In this document: in pieces, positions 7,873 through 15,140 of the stretch | Position numbering within the stretch: the stretch's first letter is position 1 | How the letters are laid out: each line of letters starts with the position of its first letter | Assembly: GCA_013299055.1 (NCBI GenBank) | Contig: JAAFKB010000044.1 | Location: 1-32,338 of the forward strand | From: Sphaerotilus sp. | GTDB lineage: Bacteria; Pseudomonadota; Gammaproteobacteria; Burkholderiales; Burkholderiaceae_C | Direction: 5' to 3' | Length of the DNA stretch: 32,338 nucleotides | Translations under genes and position numbers: made by a program | Notes under the pieces: generated by a model | Seen by the model: the letters and a program-made list of their open reading frames with translations, nothing else | The model's database searches: none | Told to the model about the DNA's origin: nothing

Positions 7873-8787
7873 ATGTCCGATCCCCTGATGCGCTTTTCCG
7901 ATGAAGTGCAGGCCGCGCGCGACGCCGGCCGCCCGATCGTCGCCCTCGAATCGACCATCATCGCCCATGGCATGCCCTGGCCGCAGAACGTCGAGACGGC
8001 CCGCGAGGTCGAGGCGATCATCCGCGCCCGTGGGGCCACGCCGGCGACGATCGCGGTGCTGGGCGGGCAGATCTGCATCGGCCTGTCCGACGCGCAGCTC
8101 GAACAGCTCGGCCGTGACCCGGACGTGATGAAGCTCAGCCGGCGTGACCTGCCGTATGCGGTGGCGATGGGGCGGGTCGGTGCCACCACCGTCGCGGCGA
8201 CGATGGTCTGCGCGGCGCGGGCGGGCATCGAGGTGTTCGTCACCGGGGGCATCGGCGGAGTCCACCGCGGGGCGGCGGAGAGCTTCGACATCTCGGCCGA
8301 TCTGCAGGAGCTGGCGCGCACGCCGGTGGCGGTGGTCTGTGCGGGGGCCAAGTCGGTGCTGGACCTGCCGCTGACGCTGGAGTATCTGGAGACGCATGGC
8401 GTGCCGGTGGTCGGCGTGGGACAGGACCGGTTCGCGGCGTTCTACAGCCGGGACAGCGGGCTGCCGTGCGATTTCCGCATCGACGATCCAGTGGACCAGG
8501 CGCGGTTCGTGCGGACGAAATGGGCGCTGGGGCTGGGCGGCGGCGTGGTGCTCAGCAACCCGGTGCCGCTGGCGGACGAGATCGCGCCGGTCGAGATCGA
8601 GGCCATCACGCGGCAGGCGCTGGACGAGGCCGCAGCGCAGGGTGTCAGCGGCAAGCGGGTCACGCCCTTCCTGCTGGGGCGCATCAAGGAGCTGACCGCT
8701 GGCCGCAGCCTGGTCACCAACATCGCGCTGGTGAAGCACAACGCGCAGGTGGGCGCCGATCTGGCCATCGCGCTGGCACGAAGCTGA
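7873..8787 (+). CDS. psuG: Pseudouridine-5'-phosphate glycosidase
   Basis: Cleaves the C-glycosidic bond of pseudouridine 5'-phosphate to uracil and ribose 5-phosphate, 304 residues, full length for the family. Signatures include ALESTIIAHGMPWPQNVETA (substrate-binding Glu), KLSRRDLPYAVA, VFVTGGIGGVHRGAAESFDI with its acidic catalytic residue, VVCAGAKSVLD with the Lys that forms the ring-opened ribose adduct, and TNIALVKHNAQVG near the C-terminus. An AAGGA lies about 8 bp before ATG 7873. It is separated from psuK by 22 bp and is the last gene of the rightward operon. Together the pair can feed pseudouridine from RNA turnover into the uracil and pentose pools. Confidence 0.95.
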   Translation: MSDPLMRFSDEVQAARDAGRPIVALESTIIAHGMPWPQNVETAREVEAIIRARGATPATIAVLGGQICIGLSDAQLEQLGRDPDVMKLSRRDLPYAVAMGRVGATTVAATMVCAARAGIEVFVTGGIGGVHRGAAESFDISADLQELARTPVAVVCAGAKSVLDLPLTLEYLETHGVPVVGVGQDRFAAFYSRDSGLPCDFRIDDPVDQARFVRTKWALGLGGGVVLSNPVPLADEIAPVEIEAITRQALDEAAAQGVSGKRVTPFLLGRIKELTAGRSLVTNIALVKHNAQVGADLAIALARS

Positions 8788-8821
8788 TGGCGGCAGAGGC
8801 CGGTGCCGTGCAGGGAAGTCG

Positions 8822-8896
8822 GGGGAAGAAAAAAGACGGGAGGCGGGACGCGACTCCGGGGGCTCGCTCTCAAAAGCCCGGAACGCCCGCCTCCCG
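8822..8896 (-). terminator. Leftward rho-independent terminator with internal hairpin
   Basis: An 11-bp perfect stem pairs CGGGAGGCGGG (8837-8847) with CCCGCCTCCCG (8886-8896). Read on the minus strand, it is followed immediately by TCTTTTTTCTT (8835 down to about 8825). The 38-base loop holds a second stem, CCGGG..CT (8856-8864) with AGCCCGG (8875-8881). The T-run exists only on the minus strand, so this ends transcripts coming from the right, that is the small ORFs and probably the ABC operon. It does not terminate psuG. Confidence 0.8.
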
Positions 8897-8967
8897 GGGA
8901 CATGGGGCAGCGCCCAGTCCCGAAGGCTTCCCTGAGGAGGGGTCACGAGAAGGCTTCATGATGGAAC

Positions 8968-8999
8968 GGCACAGCGAAATTGTCATCTCCAGCTGTGCC
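8968..8999. repeat. Inverted repeat between the terminator and the small ORF
   Basis: GGCACAGC (8968-8975) and GCTGTGCC (8992-8999) form a perfect 8-bp stem with a 16-base loop, ending 13 bases downstream of the stop of the 37-residue ORF at 9013. No T-run follows on either strand. It would give the leftward transcript a structured 3' untranslated region ahead of the terminator. Confidence 0.6.
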
Positions 9000-9012
9000 A
9001 CGTACCGCACAG

Positions 9013-9126
9013 TCAGCGCGTTTCGGCGATGACCGCCGTTTGCTCGGAGGCGTCGGAGGCGGCAAAGGCACTGAAGGTGAGGACCAGTGCTGCAGCGGTG
9101 AGCCATTCGGACCAGCGAAACTTCAT
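9013..9126 (-). CDS. Small hydrophobic 37-residue protein, twin copy B
   Basis: I do not recognise this family. The ORF starts MKFRWSEWLTAAALVLTFSA and ends with a polar tail rich in Ala, Ser, Glu and Thr, finishing ETR. ATG 9126 is preceded on the minus strand by GGAGA at 5 bp, a good ribosome binding site. The longer frame to 9324 is mostly non-hydrophobic shadow and was rejected. The Trp-rich N-terminus followed by a hydrophobic stretch from about residue 8 to 24 could be a single membrane segment, or a signal peptide with a possible cut after AFA (residue 22) releasing about 15 residues. It has the same length and start motif as the neighbour at 9293-9406. A leftward terminator follows about 120 bp downstream. 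Confidence 0.65.
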   Translation of the reverse strand: MKFRWSEWLTAAALVLTFSAFAASDASEQTAVIAETR

Positions 9127-9233
9127 GTCAGTCTCCGTTTGGACAGTGGACAAAAACACAAGGACAAGGCGCAGTGCGTGGTGGCAGCGTAAGCCGAGTT
9201 CTTGAGGCTCTTTCCATGCTGTTGCAAGTGGAA

Positions 9234-9248
9234 TGCGCTTTTTGCGCA
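9234..9248. repeat. Short hairpin between the twin small ORFs
   Basis: TGCGC and GCGCA flank five T residues (A residues on the leftward transcript). A 5-bp stem with a 5-base loop in the 166-bp spacer between the two small ORFs. It lacks a following T-run in the leftward direction, so it is not a convincing terminator. Confidence 0.4.
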
Positions 9249-9274
9249 CTACTGCACGCGGTGGTACTGATGGT

Positions 9275-9291
9275 ATCCGTTGGTTACGGAT
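9275..9291. repeat. Hairpin immediately after twin ORF A
   Basis: ATCCGT (9275-9280) and ACGGAT (9286-9291) form a perfect 6-bp stem with a 5-base loop, beginning 1 base beyond the stop codon (9293-9295) of the 37-residue ORF A on the leftward transcript. No T-run follows. It may protect or process the 3' side of ORF A mRNA. Confidence 0.5.
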
Positions 9292-9292
9292 T

Positions 9293-9406
9293 TCAGCGGC
9301 AGTAGAGGACGGGCTGCAGGTCATCGGCCACGCTGGTGGTGGTGCCGATGGTCAGCGTGAAGGCGATGGCGGCGGCGGCCAGCCAGTCGATCCAGCGGGG
9401 TTTCAT
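9293..9406 (-). CDS. Small hydrophobic 37-residue protein, twin copy A
   Basis: Unrecognised small protein beginning MKPRWIDWLAAAAIAFTLTI and ending DDLQPVLYCR. ATG 9406 has a GGAG about 8 bp upstream on the minus strand. By eye it is identical to twin B at 11 of 37 positions without gaps: M1, K2, R4, W5, W8, L9, A11-A13, T17 and R37, and it has an acidic residue at position 7 in both. Hydrophobic residues run from about 8 to 27, so it may be a one-pass membrane protein. Alternatively SVA at 25-27 could be a signal-peptidase site leaving a 10-residue peptide with a single Cys. It lies 106 bp after the Yej-type ATPase gene in the same direction, with no clear promoter of its own. Expression is not proven. 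Confidence 0.65.
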   Translation of the reverse strand: MKPRWIDWLAAAAIAFTLTIGTTTSVADDLQPVLYCR

Positions 9407-9512
9407 GGTGGTGCTCCGCGGGCGGTGGGCCGGAGGTGGCGGTGCCTGGATCTTCGCAACATTGCCCTTCGGACATCCCGTGAACAGCGGCAGGATCACC
9501 ACGCACTCGCAC

Positions 9513-11150
<1,638 letters not shown>

Positions 11151-11154
11151 GGCC

Positions 11155-12225
11155 TCAGTCCTCCAGCCCGCGCAGCTTCGGGTCGAGCGCGTCGCGCAGC
11201 GCGTCCGTCATCAGCGAAAACGCGGTCACGAACACGGCCATGAACAAGGTGGCCGTCGCGAGCTGCCACCAGTAGCCCAGGATCATTTCGCTCTGCGCCT
11301 CCGCCAGCATCGTGCCCCAGCTCACCTGATCGACGCTCACGCCCAGGCCCAGGTAGGACAGGATGACCTCGTACTTGATGAAGCCGACGACGTGGATGGA
11401 GAGCTGCACCAGCACGACGTGGCTGACGTTGGGCAGGATGTGGCGAAACATGCGCTGGGCGGGACTCGCGCCGATCGCTTCCGCCGAGCGCACGTAGTCG
11501 CGCACTGCGTGTTTCATGAACTCGGCGCGCACCAGCCGGTAGATGCCGGTCCAGCCGGTCAGCCCGAGGATCAGCACCACGCTGGTCACGCCGCGCCCGG
11601 CCACCGCCGCGAATGCGAAGATCAGCAGGATGCCGGGGATGGACGTGAAGACGTTGTAGACCCACTCCAGCAGGTCGCCGACCCGGCCGCCGAAGAAGCC
11701 GCCGAGCGCGCCGAGCACCGTGCCGATCGCCGCCGCGACCACCGCCGCGAGCACACCGACCAGGATGGAGATCTGCGAGCCCTTGATCGCCTTGTCGAGC
11801 ACGCTGCGGCCGAGCCGGTCGCCGCCGAAGGGCAGGGTGGGCGACTGGACCGTGGTCTCGATGGACTGCTTTTTCGTGGCGGCGTCCCACTCGGCGTAGC
11901 GTGGCGCGAGCGGATCGACCGAGGTCAGGTCGAGCAGCGGCTGGGCGGGACTGGAGGCGGACGCCGACGAGGCCGCGCCGGGCATCGCGGCGAACTCCGG
12001 CGCCGGGCCGAGCAGCGTCGGCGGCGCATAGGAGACGCCGAGTTCGGCCTGCCAGCGCGACGCGACCAGCCCGCCGACGGCGGCCAGCACCAGCAGCGCA
12101 TACAGCAGCACGATGCCCATCGACACCATGCCCACGCGGTCGCCTCGCAGGCGTTTCCACGCGAGCGCCCAGACGCCTTCGGAGCGCAGCGCGGGGGCGT
12201 CCAGCTTCACGTTCACGGCGTTCAT
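11155..12225 (-). CDS. yejE: Peptide ABC transporter permease (YejE type)
   Basis: Inner-membrane permease of the oligopeptide importer, 356 residues, DppC/OppC class. A first membrane helix (VSMGIVLLYALLVLAAVGGL) is followed by an about 100-residue periplasmic insert containing LPFGGDRLGRSVLDKAIKG, the counterpart of the FGTDxxGRDVLSR motif. Five further helices follow, and the EAA loop RSAEAIGASPAQRMFRHILP docks the ATPase. The long insert is characteristic of YejE. ATG 12225 (MNAVNVKLDAP) is in ATGA overlap with the yejB stop; the open frame further upstream is shadow over yejB. Confidence 0.9.
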   Translation of the reverse strand: MNAVNVKLDAPALRSEGVWALAWKRLRGDRVGMVSMGIVLLYALLVLAAVGGLVASRWQAELGVSYAPPTLLGPAPEFAAMPGAASSASASSPAQPLLDLTSVDPLAPRYAEWDAATKKQSIETTVQSPTLPFGGDRLGRSVLDKAIKGSQISILVGVLAAVVAAAIGTVLGALGGFFGGRVGDLLEWVYNVFTSIPGILLIFAFAAVAGRGVTSVVLILGLTGWTGIYRLVRAEFMKHAVRDYVRSAEAIGASPAQRMFRHILPNVSHVVLVQLSIHVVGFIKYEVILSYLGLGVSVDQVSWGTMLAEAQSEMILGYWWQLATATLFMAVFVTAFSLMTDALRDALDPKLRGLED

Positions 12226-13160
12226 TTCAGCGTCACCCGAGGATCGACCGCCTTGTACAGCAGGTCCGTGAGCAGGTTGATGGCCATCGTGATCACCGCC
12301 AGGTAGACCGTCACCGCCTGGATGACGGGGTAGTCGCTGCGGTTGACCGCCAGCATCACCTCGCGCCCCAGGCCAGGGATCGAGAAGAAGACCTCGATCA
12401 GGAAGGAGCCGACGAAGATGCCCGGCAACTGCATCGACACGTTGGTGAGGATCGGGATCAGGGCGTTGCGCAGGACGTGCTTCAGCAGGATCGCCCGCTC
12501 GCTCAAGCCCTTGGCGCGGGCGGTGCGCACGTAGTCGTGGCCGATCTCGTCGAGGAAGAAGCTGCGGTACAGCCGCATCTGCGGCGAGATCCCCACCATC
12601 ACCGCCAGCAGCACCGGCAGCGGCGCGTAGGTGGTCAGGTTGGTCCAGACGCTCGCGGTCCAGCCCTGCACCGGGAACCAGCCCAACTGGAACGCGAACA
12701 GCCACTGCCCGACGATGACGTAGACGAGGAAGCTGATCGACAGGGCCAGCGTCGTCGCCACCATGATCGCGCGGTCGGTCAGCGAACCCCGCACCGCCGC
12801 CACCGCCAGCGCGAACGGCACCGCCAGCAGGACATCCAGCACCAGGATCGGCACCATCACCGTCAGCGTCGCCGGCAGCCTGGAGGCGAACAGGCTCGCC
12901 ACCGACTCGTTGGTCGCCCAGCTCTTGCCCCACTCGAAGCGCAGGATCTGCTGGACGAAGATCCAGAGCTGCTCCCAGACCGGCTTGTTCAGGCCGAGCT
13001 GTTCGCGGATCTGGTCCACCTGCGCGGCGGAGGCGTTCAGGCCGGCGAGGATCTCCGCAGGATCGCCGCCGAAGGACTTGAACAGGAAGAACACCAGCAG
13101 CACGACGCCGACGAGCGTCGGCACCATCTGCCAGAGGCGGCGGAGCAGGTAGGCACCCAT
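12222..13160 (-). CDS. yejB: Peptide ABC transporter permease (YejB type)
   Basis: Partner permease, 312 residues, DppB/OppB class. It begins MGAYLLRRLWQMVPTLVGVV, the standard first helix, followed by the periplasmic segment with IREQLGLNKPVWEQ and FEWGKSWATNESV. Later helices follow, with the EAA loop RTARAKGLSERAILLKHVLR and the conserved FLIEVFFSIPGLG. ATG 13160 shares one base with the stop codon of the upstream amidotransferase (TGATG), so ribosomes can restart directly. Normally yejA, the periplasmic binding protein, precedes yejB; here it is absent and an amidotransferase takes its place. Confidence 0.9.
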   Translation of the reverse strand: MGAYLLRRLWQMVPTLVGVVLLVFFLFKSFGGDPAEILAGLNASAAQVDQIREQLGLNKPVWEQLWIFVQQILRFEWGKSWATNESVASLFASRLPATLTVMVPILVLDVLLAVPFALAVAAVRGSLTDRAIMVATTLALSISFLVYVIVGQWLFAFQLGWFPVQGWTASVWTNLTTYAPLPVLLAVMVGISPQMRLYRSFFLDEIGHDYVRTARAKGLSERAILLKHVLRNALIPILTNVSMQLPGIFVGSFLIEVFFSIPGLGREVMLAVNRSDYPVIQAVTVYLAVITMAINLLTDLLYKAVDPRVTLK

Positions 13161-13912
13161 CAGAGTCGGTCTCCATCGACGAACACGGCCAGCTCGCCCG
13201 GCTTGAGCGCGGTCCAGTCCTCGTTGCAGGTCAGCGGCTCGGTCACGACGATGGCGACGCGGTCCTGCGGCGTCGTCAGGTCGGCGAAGTCCACGGTCAT
13301 GTCGGCGTCCTGCAACTGCGCACAGGGGAAGGGGTGGCGGCGTTGCACGTAATGCAGCTTGGTCGAGCAGTGCGCCCACAACGCCTCGCCCTGGCTGAGC
13401 AGGAAGTTGAAGGTGCCGTGGCGGGCGATCTTCGGCGCCAGTTCGGCCAGCGTCTGCGTCAGGTCCGGGATGCTGGGCATGCGGGCGTGGTTCTTGGCGA
13501 GTTCCTGCAGCAGCCAGCAGAAGGCGCGCTCGCTGTCGGTATCGCCTACCGGGTGAAAGTTCGCGTGCAGCTTCGGGTGGAAATCCACCAGGTTGCCGTT
13601 GTGCGCGAACACCCAGTAGCGGCCCCACAGCTCACGCATGAAGGGGTGGGTGTTTTCCAGCGCGACGCGGCCCTGGGTGGCCTTGCGGATGTGGGTGACG
13701 ATGTGGCGGCTGCGGATCGGGTAGCGGCGCAGCATCTCGGCCACGGGCGATTCGGTGGCGCTCTGGTGGTCCACGAACAGGCGCACGCCCGCGCCCTCGA
13801 AGAAGGCGATGCCGAAGCCGTCCTTGTGCTCGGCGGCGCGGTGGGCGAAGCCGGTGAAGCTGAAGACCAGATCGGTCGGGGTGTTGGCGTTGAGGCCGAG
13901 GAGCTGACACAT
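13160..13912 (-). CDS. Class II glutamine amidotransferase (YafJ/Dug3-like)
   Basis: Ntn-hydrolase fold protein of 250 residues. After removal of Met1 the N-terminal Cys2 (MCQLLGLNANTPTDLVFSF) is the nucleophile. Further fold motifs are HKDGFGIAFFEG, THIRKATQGRVALENTHPF (the Arg binds the substrate carboxylate), FAHNGNLVDF (oxyanion-hole Asn-Gly) and DTDSERAFCWLL. The protein carries only the glutaminase half, like YafJ, EgtC and the yeast glutathione-degrading Dug3, so it may hydrolyse a gamma-glutamyl amide bond rather than serve a synthetase. Start 13912 was chosen because Cys must follow Met; the longer frame to 14077 would bury the nucleophile. It is coupled by a 1-bp overlap to the peptide transporter. 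Confidence 0.88.
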   Translation of the reverse strand: MCQLLGLNANTPTDLVFSFTGFAHRAAEHKDGFGIAFFEGAGVRLFVDHQSATESPVAEMLRRYPIRSRHIVTHIRKATQGRVALENTHPFMRELWGRYWVFAHNGNLVDFHPKLHANFHPVGDTDSERAFCWLLQELAKNHARMPSIPDLTQTLAELAPKIARHGTFNFLLSQGEALWAHCSTKLHYVQRRHPFPCAQLQDADMTVDFADLTTPQDRVAIVVTEPLTCNEDWTALKPGELAVFVDGDRL

Positions 13913-13958
13913 GGCGCGAGACACTACCATGCCGCCTTGCATTTTCGGGAGTGGGTCG

Positions 13959-15140
13959 ATGGAGGTTTTCCTGTCGCAGCTCGGCCGCCAGCTGGCCGAC
14001 CGCTGGAGGGCACGGCGCCAGCCGCGCACGCTGCGGGCGTTTCGCTGTCTGTGCGGCGCGCCGGTGTTCTTCCGCAACAGCGCGTGCCTGTCGTGCGGTC
14101 GGGCCTTGGGCTACGACCCGGTGCAGCGGCGGCTGCTGGCGCTGGACGTGCGGGGCGAGGCGCTGGTCGAGGCCCGGCCGGCGTCGGCGCTGCACCTGCG
14201 GCCGGGCCGCGTGTTCCACCACTGCGCCAACGCGGTGTCGGCCGCCGCGTGCAACTGGCTGGTGCCAGACGAGGAGCGCACGGGCTTCGGCCAGCGCCCG
14301 GTGTTCTGCGTGGCCTGCCGCCTGAACCGCGTCATCCCGGACCAGACCGGATCCGACAACCAGCGCGACTGGGCCTGGATCGAGCAGGCCAAGCGGCGGC
14401 TGGTGTCGCAGCTGCTGGCGCTGGGCCTGCCAGTGCAGTCACGGCTGGCGGGTGCGGGGGGCGAGGACACGCAGCGCGGGCTGGTGTTCGACTTCCTGCG
14501 CCCGCTGGACGGCCAGCCGGTGCGCACGGGCCACGCCAGCGGCGTCATCACGCTCAACGCCGACGAGGCCGACGACTCCACCCGCGAGCGCATCCGCGCC
14601 AGCCTGCGCGAACCGTATCGCACGCTGCTGGGGCATTTCCGGCACGAGGTCGGCCACTACTACTGGGACCGGCTCGTCGCGTGTACCGACGACGACACTG
14701 ACTGGCTGCCTGCGTTCCGCCAGTGCTTCGGTGACGAGCGGGCCGACTACGCCGCGGCGCTGGAGCGGCACTACCGACTGGGCCCTGCGCCGGACTGGGC
14801 CGACTGGCATGTCAGCGCCTACGCCAGCAGCCACCCGTGGGAGGACTGGGCCGAGACCTGGGCGCACTACCTGCACATGGTGGACGCGCTCGACACCGGC
14901 CTGAGCTTCGGGCTGGACGCCGACGATGTGGAGGTGGAGGTCGTCCCCTTCGACGACACGGTGCTGACGCAGCCGGACCCCGAGTTCCTGCGTCTGGTCA
15001 ACGCCTGGGTGGAGCTGACCGCGCTGCTCAACGAACTCTCGCGCAGCATGGGCCAGCCGGATTTCTATCCCTTCGTGCTCAGCCAGGCGGTGGTGCGCAA
15101 GCTGCACCTGGTCCACCGGGTGGTCACGCGGTCGGCGTGA
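13959..15140 (+). CDS. Zinc-ribbon and HExxH metallopeptidase-like protein
   Basis: Matches the putative zinc-binding metallopeptidase family (N-terminal zinc ribbon plus gluzincin-like domain), 393 residues, no signal peptide, so probably cytoplasmic. The ribbon has Cys30, Cys32, Cys43 and Cys46 (FRCLCGAPVFF to ACLSCGRALGY). Additional Cys pairs occur near HHCANAVSAAACNW and FCVACRLN. HEVGH at residues 229-233 carries two zinc His and the catalytic Glu, and WEDWAETWAHYLHMVD downstream is a plausible source of the third ligand. Substrate is unknown. ATG 13959 (MEVFLS) has GGGAG 7 bp upstream; in-frame ATGs at 13911 and 13929 are possible but would overlap or crowd the divergent amidotransferase start. 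Its end overlaps the convergent GGDEF-EAL gene by 17 bp. Confidence 0.8.
   Translation: MEVFLSQLGRQLADRWRARRQPRTLRAFRCLCGAPVFFRNSACLSCGRALGYDPVQRRLLALDVRGEALVEARPASALHLRPGRVFHHCANAVSAAACNWLVPDEERTGFGQRPVFCVACRLNRVIPDQTGSDNQRDWAWIEQAKRRLVSQLLALGLPVQSRLAGAGGEDTQRGLVFDFLRPLDGQPVRTGHASGVITLNADEADDSTRERIRASLREPYRTLLGHFRHEVGHYYWDRLVACTDDDTDWLPAFRQCFGDERADYAAALERHYRLGPAPDWADWHVSAYASSHPWEDWAETWAHYLHMVDALDTGLSFGLDADDVEVEVVPFDDTVLTQPDPEFLRLVNAWVELTALLNELSRSMGQPDFYPFVLSQAVVRKLHLVHRVVTRSA

Noticed and set aside
8822-8896. Terminator of psuG
   Set aside because: The T-run is present only on the minus strand, so it serves leftward transcripts.
9127-9324. Longer version (103 codons) of the 37-residue ORF B
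   Set aside because: The extension has no hydrophobic or motif character, and a clear GGAGA site precedes the inner ATG 9126, matching the layout of the twin ORF.
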